NCBI GenBank assembly: GCA_023445705.1
Contig: JAEXKM010000430.1
Span: 1 to 18,138 of the forward strand
Origin: Pseudomonadota bacterium
Lineage (GTDB): Bacteria > Pseudomonadota > Alphaproteobacteria > Caulobacterales > Caulobacteraceae
Length of the DNA stretch: 18,138 nucleotides
Reading direction: 5' to 3'
Shown here: positions 8,637 through 14,723 of the stretch, in pieces
Numbering within the stretch: position 1 is the first letter of the stretch
How the letters are laid out: each line of letters starts with the position of its first letter
Position numbers and translations under genes: made by a program
Notes under the pieces: generated by a model
Databases searched by the model: none
What the model was told of the DNA's origin: nothing
What the model saw: the letters and a program-made list of their open reading frames with translations, nothing else

Positions 8637-9556
8637 ATGAGCAGGCCTCTGATCCACCCCAAGTGGTTGGACACTCCATCTGGCGTTACGGAAGCCTATT
8701 CCTTGGAGGTGACGGCGAGGGACATACCAGCTCTGAGCCAAGCAGCGCCGAGGATCTGGGCTGACGCGCCTATCGCCATTCCCTACCTGCCTGGCGAAAG
8801 CAACGAGATGAGGATCGCCGCCGTGCGGGCCGTTCGTCGCCTGGGCTTTGAACCCATGCCGCATGTCTCCGCCCGAAGGATCGCCTCGTCCGCAGAGTTC
8901 GAAGACTTTCTCTCCCAGGCGGTCTCCGACGCCGGAATTGAGCGCTGCTTTGTGGTGGCGGGAGACCCGTCGAGCCCGCTAGGGCCATACCCCGACAGCG
9001 CTTCTATGATCGCGACAGGGTTGTTCGAGCACTCTGGCGTCAAGGTGGTCGGTGTGGCGGTCATCCGGAAGGCCATCGCGTGATGAGCGAGGCGCAGTGC
9101 TGGTCGGTTCTGGAGGCCAAGTGTCGCAGCATTGAGGATCGGGGCATGGCGCCGCTGATCGTTACGCAGTTCGCTTTCGACGCCGATGCGGTCCTGTCAT
9201 GGCTGAGGGTGCTGCGGGCGTACGGGCTCGACTATCCGGTGCGGATCGGCGTTCCCGGCCCGGCCGGAATCGCCACCCTCGTGCGCTTCGCCGCCCAATG
9301 CGGGGTAGGGGCGTCGGCTTCAGTTCTCGCGAAGTATGGGGGCTCCCTGGGCAGAATGCTCGGGACGGCCGGGCCGGACACTTTCGTCGACCGCCTGGCG
9401 GCGGGCCTCTGCAAGGAACACGGCGCGGTGCGGCTGCACTTTTATCCGTTCGGCGGAGTCGCCAGGACGGTGGATTGGATCGAGCGATACGCCGCACGCA
9501 CGGGCCTCACCCCCGCTGCCGATGCGCCGATAGGCGGATCATCAACTACGGCATAA
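8637..9556 (+). pseudogene. Methylenetetrahydrofolate reductase-like (MetF family) gene broken by a single-base frameshift
   Basis: Two adjacent frames (8637-9083, then 9059-9556) join into one MTHFR-like protein of about 306 residues, the normal family size. MTHFRs reduce 5,10-methylenetetrahydrofolate to 5-methyltetrahydrofolate with FAD. The first frame carries YSLEVTARD (E24, at the position of the family's catalytic glutamate), RRLGFEPMPHVSARR and FVVAGDP. It reads VVGVA then shifts into a nonsense ending VIRKAIA at 9083. If one base is added in the GG at 9059-9060, the frame reads VGVA-GHPEGHRVMSEAQ, restoring the family's G(Y/H)PEGH motif. The second frame then carries LIVTQFAFDADAVLSWL and the usual barrel end PVRIGVPGPAG...CGVGAS. 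No slippery heptamer is seen, so programmed frameshifting is unlikely. It may be a real lesion or a homopolymer sequencing error. It sits between prpB and the methionine module; by function it suits the latter. Confidence 0.8.
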
Positions 9557-9557
9557 C

Positions 9558-9579
9558 GATATAAAGATATCTTTATGTC
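9558..9579. promoter_or_regulatory. Palindromic operator, probably for a SahR/ArsR-type methionine-cycle regulator
   Basis: ATAAAGATATCTTTAT (9561-9576) is a perfect 16-bp inverted repeat; it extends to 22 bp (9558-9579) with a single mismatched pair. It stands 8 bases upstream of a -35-like TTGACT. From memory, AAAGATATCTTT-type palindromes precede methionine-cycle genes in alphaproteobacteria and are assigned to the S-adenosylhomocysteine-responsive ArsR-family regulator SahR. The regulator is not in the window, so the assignment is inference; the palindrome itself is direct observation. Confidence 0.65.
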
Positions 9580-9583
9580 ATTA

Positions 9584-9612
9584 TTGACTCCGCGCCTGCG
9601 ATGGTGTTGAAT
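9584..9612 (+). promoter_or_regulatory. Putative promoter of the mesX operon
   Basis: TTGACT at 9584-9589 and TTGAAT at 9607-9612 are separated by 17 bases. A start site 6-7 bases on would fall at about 9618, exactly where the 5' strand of the riboswitch closing stem begins. The -10 element is poor, which would fit dependence on a bound activator or leave expression low. Confidence 0.45.
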
Positions 9613-9616
9613 CATA

Positions 9617-9820
9617 GTGTCGAGGTTCCCCGCTTCAGGCGTGACAGCGGGGCTAAGACGGGAAGCCGGTGATGTCCTTCGGGGCGGAGTCCGGCGCTGC
9701 CCCCGCAACTGTAAGCGGCGAGTGGCGGCTCCAAATTGTGTCACTGAGCTTCCGCAAGAGGCTCGGGAAGGCCGGAGCCACCGCGATGACCCGCAAGCCA
9801 GGAGACCTGCCTTCGACGCC
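9617..9820 (+). ncRNA. Cobalamin (adenosylcobalamin-class) riboswitch
   Basis: The conserved blocks occur in order: GGGAAGCCGGTG at about 9660-9671, TCCGGCGCTGCCCCCGCAAC from 9690 followed by TGTAAGCGGCGAG (9710-9722), CACTG at 9742-9746, GGGAAGGCCGG at 9765-9775, GATGACCCGC at 9785-9794 and the B12 box AGCCAGGAGACCTGCC at 9796-9811. The closing P1 helix pairs GTGTCGAGG (9617-9625) with CTTCGACGC (9811-9819). It stands 137 bases before the mesX start. Cobalamin binding is expected to lower expression of mesX-mesD, since these replace a B12-dependent methionine synthase. The expression platform (9821-9956) has no plain intrinsic terminator; a CGGGGG run near 9836-9841 could pair with CCCCCG near 9927-9932, so access to the mesX ribosome site may be what is controlled. 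Confidence 0.95.
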
Positions 9821-9956
9821 ATAACGTTCCTCGGACGGGGGTTCCTCCGGTGGATCGCGCATGAACCAAGGCCTGCGGCTCAAGCACCGCCAGGGCTCGG
9901 CGATCTTGCGCGCTCTTCCGTCAATTCCCCCGCCCGGCAAAAGCAGGTGTCAGGCC

Positions 9957-10943
9957 ATGACGGATAGCCAGATTACATTTTCCCTGAAGAGCATCGCCTT
10001 TGACGAGGACTATCGTCCTGTCGACAACACGCGCATCACGACCAACTTCGCCAATCTGGCCCGGGGGGAGAGCCGCCAGGAGAACCTGCGCAACACCCTG
10101 CGGATGATCGACAACCGCTTCAACGCCTTGGCGCATTGGGACAATCCCGAAGGGGATCGCTACGCCGTCGAGCTCACCATCATTTCGGTCGAGATGAATG
10201 TCGGGACGGAAGGCAAGATCGATGCGTTTCCGGTGATCGAGATCCTTCAGACGAGCGTCCTCGACAAGAAAACCGGCGATCACATCGAGGGGATCGTCGG
10301 CAACAACTTCTCCTCCTACGTCCGTGACTATGATTTCAGCGTTGTCCTTCTGGAGCACCTCAAGAACCATCCGGGCGCTGGCGCGCCGGACGGATTCGGC
10401 GATCTGCACGGAAACCTTTTCAAGTCTTTCCTGAACTCGCGCGCCTACAAGGATCGCTTCAAGAAGCCGCCTGTCATCTGCCTGAGCGTTTCAAGCAACA
10501 AGACCTATCACCGCACCGGAAACGAGCACCCCATTCTCGGCATAGAGTACGAGAATAACGAATTCTCGCCGACCGATGAGTACTTCGCCAAGATGGGCAT
10601 GAAGGTCCGTTACTTCATGCCGCGCGACAGCGTCGCGCCGTTCGCCTTCTACCACATCGGCGACCTGCTGGGCGACTATACCAACATCGAGCTGATCAGC
10701 ACGATCAGCACGATGGAGACCTTCCAGAAGATCTATCGGCCTGAAATCTATAACGCCAACTCGGTCGCTGCAGAGCACTACAAGCCGAGTCTGAAGCATG
10801 ACGACTATTCTCTCACTCGAATTGTCTATGACCGAGAAGAGCGCAGCAGGCTGGCCATAGAACAGGGCAAATTTGCCGAAGAGCGCTTCATCAAGCCGTA
10901 TCGGACCGTGCTTGAGCAATGGTCCGCCCGCTTCGCCGCTTGA
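9957..10943 (+). CDS. mesX: MesX, DUF1852 protein required for MesD methionine synthase
   Basis: 328 residues from ATG 9957. The frame extends upstream to 9861 but those codons lie in the riboswitch platform, so I start at MTDSQITFSL. It is a DUF1852 protein, recognised by the opening FSLKSIAFDEDYRPVDNTRITTNFANLARG region and the partner gene. Published genetics (Price and colleagues on folate-independent methionine synthases) showed that MesD-type core MetE proteins need MesX, and that the route needs oxygen; the chemical role of MesX is not known, but it may help supply the methyl group. No signal peptide or membrane segment is seen. A HPGAGAPDGFGDLHGN loop and a C-terminal helix rich in E, R and K are visible. 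It is separated from mesD by 28 bases and is expected to be under riboswitch control. Confidence 0.9.
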   Translation: MTDSQITFSLKSIAFDEDYRPVDNTRITTNFANLARGESRQENLRNTLRMIDNRFNALAHWDNPEGDRYAVELTIISVEMNVGTEGKIDAFPVIEILQTSVLDKKTGDHIEGIVGNNFSSYVRDYDFSVVLLEHLKNHPGAGAPDGFGDLHGNLFKSFLNSRAYKDRFKKPPVICLSVSSNKTYHRTGNEHPILGIEYENNEFSPTDEYFAKMGMKVRYFMPRDSVAPFAFYHIGDLLGDYTNIELISTISTMETFQKIYRPEIYNANSVAAEHYKPSLKHDDYSLTRIVYDREERSRLAIEQGKFAEERFIKPYRTVLEQWSARFAA

Positions 10944-10971
10944 TCAGTAGAAGAACACAAGGTTCGCCATC

Positions 10972-12000
10972 ATGAAAATTCTGTTGCCCACGTCGACCGC
11001 CGGCAGCTTGCCGAAACCTTCCTGGCTTGCGCAGCCGGAAACCCTCTGGTCGCCCTGGAAACTGCAGGGCGAGGAGCTGGTCGCCGGCAAGCAGGACGCC
11101 CTGCGCCTGGCCGTGGACGATCAACGGCGGGCGGGCATCGCCATCGTCGGCGACGGCGAGCAGACGCGCCAGCACTTCGTCACGACGTTCATCGAGCATC
11201 TCGACGGAGTCGATTTCGAGAAGCGCGAGACCGTCCGAATCCGCAATCGCTATGATGCGAGCGTGCCGACGGTTTTGGGGGCCGTGTCCCGCCCGAAATC
11301 GGTGTTCGTCGAGGACGCCAAGTTCCTTCGCGAGCAGACCGATCAACCGATCAAGTGGACGCTGCCCGGTCCCATGACGATGATCGATACCCTCTACGAC
11401 GCCCACTACAAGAGCCGCGAAAAGCTGGCTTGGGAATTCGCCAGAATTCTCAACGAAGAAGCCAAAGAGTTGGAGGCGGCGGGCGTCGACATCATCCAGT
11501 TCGACGAGCCGGCCTTCAATGTCTTCTTCGATGAGGCGAACGACTGGGGCATCGCCGCTCTGGAGAAGGCCGCAGAAGGGCTCAAGTGCGAGACGGCCGT
11601 CCACATTTGCTACGGCTACGGGATCAAGGCCAACACGGACTGGAAGAAGACCCTGGGCTCGGAGTGGCGGCAGTACGAAGAAACCTTCCCCAACCTGCAG
11701 AAGTCGAAGATCGATATCATCTCGCTTGAGTGCCACAACTCGCGGGTTCCAATGGACCTGATCGAGCTCATCCGCGGCAAGAAGGTGATGGTCGGGGCCA
11801 TCGACGTGGCCACCGACACCATCGAGACGCCGGAGCAGGTCGCCGACACGCTGCGCAACGCGCTTCAGTTCGTGGACGCCGACAAGCTCTATCCGTCCAC
11901 CAACTGCGGCATGACGCCCCTGTCTCGGCGCGTGGCGAACGGCAAGCTGAAGGCGCTGGCCGCCGGCGCCGAGATCATCCGTAAGGAACTCGCGGCCTGA
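10972..12000 (+). CDS. mesD: MesD, core MetE-type folate-independent methionine synthase
   Basis: 342 residues, about the length of the MetE C-terminal catalytic domain alone. It should methylate homocysteine to methionine using a methyl donor other than methyltetrahydrofolate polyglutamate. The zinc-site residues of MetE are in place: H211 and C213 in VHICYGYG, E253 in SLECHNSR and C312 in STNCGMTPLSRR. QFDEPAF (176-182) provides the homocysteine-contacting acidic residues. The N-terminal half of full MetE, which helps bind folate, is absent, as in the four Mes families; pairing with DUF1852 makes it MesD. A Shine-Dalgarno AAGG lies at 10959-10962. Expression should follow the upstream cobalamin riboswitch. 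A strong stem-loop follows the stop codon. Confidence 0.92.
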   Translation: MKILLPTSTAGSLPKPSWLAQPETLWSPWKLQGEELVAGKQDALRLAVDDQRRAGIAIVGDGEQTRQHFVTTFIEHLDGVDFEKRETVRIRNRYDASVPTVLGAVSRPKSVFVEDAKFLREQTDQPIKWTLPGPMTMIDTLYDAHYKSREKLAWEFARILNEEAKELEAAGVDIIQFDEPAFNVFFDEANDWGIAALEKAAEGLKCETAVHICYGYGIKANTDWKKTLGSEWRQYEETFPNLQKSKIDIISLECHNSRVPMDLIELIRGKKVMVGAIDVATDTIETPEQVADTLRNALQFVDADKLYPSTNCGMTPLSRRVANGKLKALAAGAEIIRKELAA

Positions 12001-12008
12001 AGGGCCGA

Positions 12009-12038
12009 AGGCGTCGTTCACGTCTGGTGACGACGCCT
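12009..12038 (+). terminator. Stem-loop after mesD
   Basis: AGGCGTCG (12009-12016) pairs perfectly with CGACGCCT (12031-12038), and TCAC (12018-12021) with GTGA (12027-12030), leaving one bulged T and a 5-nt loop. It begins 8 bases after the mesD stop. No U-tract follows, so it could trim or partly terminate the transcript between mesD and the transporter rather than end it fully. Confidence 0.45.
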
Positions 12039-12070
12039 GAACGCCCCACGTCCCACTTCAGGTACCCAGT

Positions 12071-13090
12071 ATGAATACGCTTCTGCGCCGGCTGCGGCTG
12101 GATCCCTACATTGTCGCCATAATGGCCATGGTGGCGGTTGCTGCCGTTGTTCCCGCGCGGGGGCTGGGGAAGGACGTGCTCGATCAGGTGGTGCGCGCCG
12201 CCATCGCCCTCCTGTTTTTCATCTACGGCGCTCGGATTTCCCCGAAGGCGATCTGGACCGGCATTACGCACTGGCGACTGCAAAGCCTCGTCTTCGCCAC
12301 CACTTTCGTCGTCTTCCCCTTGGTCGGCTTAGGAGTCGTCAAGCTGACTGGCGGTCATCTCGAGAACGGCTTGGCCACGGGGCTGATGTTCCTGTGCCTA
12401 CTTCCCTCAACGGTGCAGTCATCGATCGCCTTCACTTCGATCGCCCGCGGCAATGTTCCGGCCGCGCTCTGCTGCGCGTCGGTTTCAAACCTGGCCGGCG
12501 TGGTGATCACGCCCTTGCTCGCGACGATGCTGCTGAGCGCTAGCTCGGGCGGGATGTCGCTGGACGCGGTGCGCGACATCGCCTTGCAGATTCTCCTGCC
12601 ATTCGTCGGGGGCCAGTGCGCGCGGCCGCTGATCGGCGATTGGCTGAGCCGTCAGAAGACGCTGACCATGCTTGTTGATCGCGGCTCGATCCTTCTGGTC
12701 GTCTACTCAGCGTTCAGCGCCGGCGTCGTCGCCGGAATCTGGAGCAAGGTGACGCCGCAGAGCTTGGCGCTCGTCATCGTGCTGGATCTCATCCTCCTGG
12801 GGATCGTGCTGGCCTTAACGACCGCGGCGAGTCGCCTTCTGCGCTTCACGGTCGAGGATGAGATCGCCATCGTCTTCTGCGGCTCCAAGAAGAGCATGGC
12901 CAGCGGCCTGCCGATGGCGAACATCATCTTCCCGGCCAGCACGGTCGGTTTGATCGTTCTCCCGCTCATGCTGTTTCACCAGATGCAATTGATGGTCTGC
13001 GCCGCGCTCGCCCAGCGCTACGGCCAGCGCCCCGAGACGGCTGTCGTCGCTGTTCCTTTGAAGCCGGCGGTCGAGGATTCGACACCATGA
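12071..13090 (+). CDS. SBF-like (bile acid:sodium symporter family) membrane transporter
   Basis: 339 residues with about ten hydrophobic segments, for example 12-28, 36-54, 68-90, 97-115 and 130-150. It belongs to the SBF-like branch of the bile-acid/arsenite/riboflavin transporter superfamily (YfeH-type), shown by FLCLLPSTVQSSIAFTSIA (107-125), ARGNVPAALCCASVSN and the later CGSKKSMASGLPMAN crossover motif. Members move organic anions or keto acids, usually with sodium; the substrate here is unknown. It follows mesD by 70 bases and its stop overlaps the start of the flavin reductase (ATGA), so it is part of, or at least joined to, the methionine module. A methionine precursor or sulfur compound is a reasonable guess from context only. 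Confidence 0.85.
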   Translation: MNTLLRRLRLDPYIVAIMAMVAVAAVVPARGLGKDVLDQVVRAAIALLFFIYGARISPKAIWTGITHWRLQSLVFATTFVVFPLVGLGVVKLTGGHLENGLATGLMFLCLLPSTVQSSIAFTSIARGNVPAALCCASVSNLAGVVITPLLATMLLSASSGGMSLDAVRDIALQILLPFVGGQCARPLIGDWLSRQKTLTMLVDRGSILLVVYSAFSAGVVAGIWSKVTPQSLALVIVLDLILLGIVLALTTAASRLLRFTVEDEIAIVFCGSKKSMASGLPMANIIFPASTVGLIVLPLMLFHQMQLMVCAALAQRYGQRPETAVVAVPLKPAVEDSTP

Positions 13091-13620
13091 TAATGCTGAA
13101 CGACATCAGCGAAGACGCCGAGCTGCGCCGTGTCTTCGGGCGTTTTCCAACAGGCGTCACTGCGCTGTGCGCGATGGTGGAAAGCAGGCCCGCGGGCATG
13201 ACCGCCAGCGCCTTCGTCGCAATCTCGCTCAAGCCGGCGTTGGTGTCAGTGTGCATCAAGCATGGCTCTGCGACCTGGCGGGACTTGCGCTCGTGCACGC
13301 GTCTGGGGATTTCATTCCTCGGCAACAGCCACGCCGCGACAGCGCGTCAGCTGGCGCAGAAGGCTGGCGACCGCTTCCAGGGACTGGACTACGAAGTGAC
13401 CCCTGAAGGCGCCTTGTTCCTGGCGAACGCTGCGGCCTGGCTGGAATGCTCGGTCGAGAACGAGATCGCCGCCGGCGATCACGACATCGTCCTCTTCCGT
13501 CTCCACCGGACGGCGGCCGCGGATGGGATCATGCCGTTGGTGTTCCACTCCAGCGACTTTCACACCATAGCCCCCCTCGGTCAGTCGCCCCGTTCGCCAT
13601 CACCGCTGGGCGCGCCATGA
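13087..13620 (+). CDS. Flavin reductase-like protein (FMN-binding split barrel)
   Basis: 177 residues. It belongs to the short-chain flavin reductases (HpaC/RutF type), which use NAD(P)H to reduce FMN or FAD for a partner oxygenase. Seen: FPTGVTALCA (20-29), GMTASAFVAISLKPALVSVCI (37-57, the flavin-binding strand-loop), TRLGISFLGN (71-80) and AGDHDIVLFRLH (129-140, the GDH motif). The last 15 residues (LGQSPRSPSPLGAP) are an unusual proline/serine tail. The start at ATG 13087 overlaps the transporter stop (ATGA); ATG 13093 is an alternative. No flavin-dependent monooxygenase partner is encoded nearby, so the reduced flavin may serve MesX/MesD, whose pathway is known to depend on oxygen. That link is inference from gene order. 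Confidence 0.87.
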   Translation: MIMLNDISEDAELRRVFGRFPTGVTALCAMVESRPAGMTASAFVAISLKPALVSVCIKHGSATWRDLRSCTRLGISFLGNSHAATARQLAQKAGDRFQGLDYEVTPEGALFLANAAAWLECSVENEIAAGDHDIVLFRLHRTAAADGIMPLVFHSSDFHTIAPLGQSPRSPSPLGAP

Positions 13621-13648
13621 CGACGCCGACCGAGAGCGCCGTTCGCCT

Positions 13649-14188
13649 ATGATCCCGCTCGCGACGGCCCAGCGCGCCAAGCTGGTCTATGCGGTCCTCG
13701 AAGCCGCTGAGGGCGGGGTTGAGGTCCGGCTGGTGCTTCCCGATCCCTTGCCGATCGGACTTGAGGTTCATGCCGGAGAGCGAAGCGCCTTGCTTCGCCG
13801 ACTGATGAACAACGCGGGCGGCCGCGCTGATCTACGGCTTGATCGTTGCGTTTTTCCTGTCGAGGCGCTCGCGGCCGCTGCCGAGTTGGCGGGAGCCCTA
13901 CAGCGCGGACTTGAACGTATCGCCGCCAAACCAATCGGGCAGAAGCACGTCGAGCGGATCCTGGGCATCTCAGCCGCCGAGCGTCTGCGCTGGAGCAAGG
14001 ATGGCCGTCTGCCCAGGTCGGGCGCAGCCTTCATCCGCCCAAGCAGGGCGCTCGTCAGCCTATCGACCTACGCGCCGGCGACCATCGAGGCGTTGCTGGC
14101 GGCGCCGGAGGTCATCGCGGGATGGAGAGCCCGTGATGTGTCGGAACAAGGCCGCGCGCCTCAGCCTTGCTCGAGGGAGTTGCGGTGA
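13649..14188 (+). CDS. Hypothetical protein with a possible helix-turn-helix segment
   Basis: 179 residues. I do not recognise the family. The N-terminal half (1-90) is rich in A, L, V and R with a strand-like VEVRLVLPDPLP segment. Residues about 95-125 (QKHVERILGISAAERLRWSKDGRLPRSG) look like a small helix-turn-helix of the excisionase/AlpA style ('LGIS..ERLRW...GRLP'), followed by a predicted strand and helix (STYAPATIEALLAAPEVIAGWRAR). It starts 28 bases after the flavin reductase on the same strand and so may be the last gene of the methionine module. Its last 28 bases overlap the end of the convergent thioesterase gene. GAGAG at 13632-13636 is a plausible but distant ribosome site. A DNA-binding role is only a guess. 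Confidence 0.6.
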   Translation: MIPLATAQRAKLVYAVLEAAEGGVEVRLVLPDPLPIGLEVHAGERSALLRRLMNNAGGRADLRLDRCVFPVEALAAAAELAGALQRGLERIAAKPIGQKHVERILGISAAERLRWSKDGRLPRSGAAFIRPSRALVSLSTYAPATIEALLAAPEVIAGWRARDVSEQGRAPQPCSRELR

Positions 14189-14607
14189 GACATGGGACTT
14201 TGATCGCCTCGATCTGTCGCTTGGGCGAATGGGTGAGGGCGGCCGCCGGCGTCGACCGCGACCATCTGGAAAAGTCCCTCCAAAACCGGAACGGCCTCCT
14301 GGCGACCGAGGTCGCCGGCCGTCCCTTCCACACTGACCGTGAGAGACGTGCGCCCCGAGCGGACGATGCGCGCCGACAGGTGCAGGACTTGGCCGACGCG
14401 AACCGGCGCCTTGAAGGCGATGCCGCTGCTGGCGGCCATGACCACATCGCCGCCGGCCTCTTCCGCGGCCGCCAGCACCGCGGCGCGGCACATGAGGCTC
14501 AAGGCGTCGCCCGCGAACAAAGTCCCATAGTGGTTGGCCTGGGCGGGGAAGATCGGCGTCGAGAAGCACCCGGCGCGGGGCCGACGGCTGATCAGCGGAG
14601 CGTTCAT
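14161..14607 (-). CDS. Acyl-CoA thioesterase (hotdog fold)
   Basis: 148 residues. It should hydrolyse acyl-CoA to free acid and CoA in the cytoplasm. The BACH/YciA-type signature is clear: FPAQANHYGTLFAGDALSLM (20-39), with N25, G28, G33 and D34 in the catalytic region of the hotdog helix, then SGIAFKAPVRVGQVLHLSARIVRSGRTSLTV-type strands (61-91). The tail after about residue 120 is low-complexity and overlaps the 3' end of the opposite gene. It is divergent from scfR across 114 bases that carry ScfR-like operator words, so it is probably controlled together with propionate metabolism; it could relieve build-up of propionyl-CoA or other short acyl-CoA. Substrate length cannot be read from sequence. 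Confidence 0.85.
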   Translation of the reverse strand: MNAPLISRRPRAGCFSTPIFPAQANHYGTLFAGDALSLMCRAAVLAAAEEAGGDVVMAASSGIAFKAPVRVGQVLHLSARIVRSGRTSLTVSVEGTAGDLGRQEAVPVLEGLFQMVAVDAGGRPHPFAQATDRGDQSPMSHRNSLEQG

Positions 14608-14723
14608 GCAAGGCTTGCCTTTGAGTGGAGTATTCGCAATCTACGCATCGCTGAAGCTCCATGAAGGCTTGAATTTGCGAGGTTCAGCGAAGGTTGCATT
14701 GCAAATCTGCGAAGTCTGCAAAT
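14608..14723. promoter_or_regulatory. Divergent thioesterase / scfR control region with operator array overlapping the scfR start codon
   Basis: Between the divergent starts lies TTTGCGAGGTTC (14674-14685), TTGCATTGCAAATCTGCGAA (14694-14713) and CTGCAAAT (14716-14723). These match the arrays upstream of acnD and prpC; TTTGC[AG]AGGTTC and GCAAATCT are identical or nearly so to the acnD array. The last word runs into the ATG of scfR (14722-14724). This suggests autoregulation of scfR and joint control of the thioesterase. Confidence 0.65.

Noticed and set aside
9050..9085. Programmed -1 frameshift in the MetF-like gene
   Set aside because: The region GTGGCGGTCATCC has no X-XXY-YYZ slippery heptamer and no strong following hairpin, and MTHFRs are not known to use recoding.
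9861..9956. N-terminal extension of MesX from ATG 9861
   Set aside because: These codons fall in the riboswitch expression platform and are not MesX-like; ATG 9957 gives the usual N-terminus.
10891..12021. Minus-strand open frame (376 codons) opposite mesD
   Set aside because: Antisense to a gene with all zinc-site residues in place; composition is that of a shadow frame.
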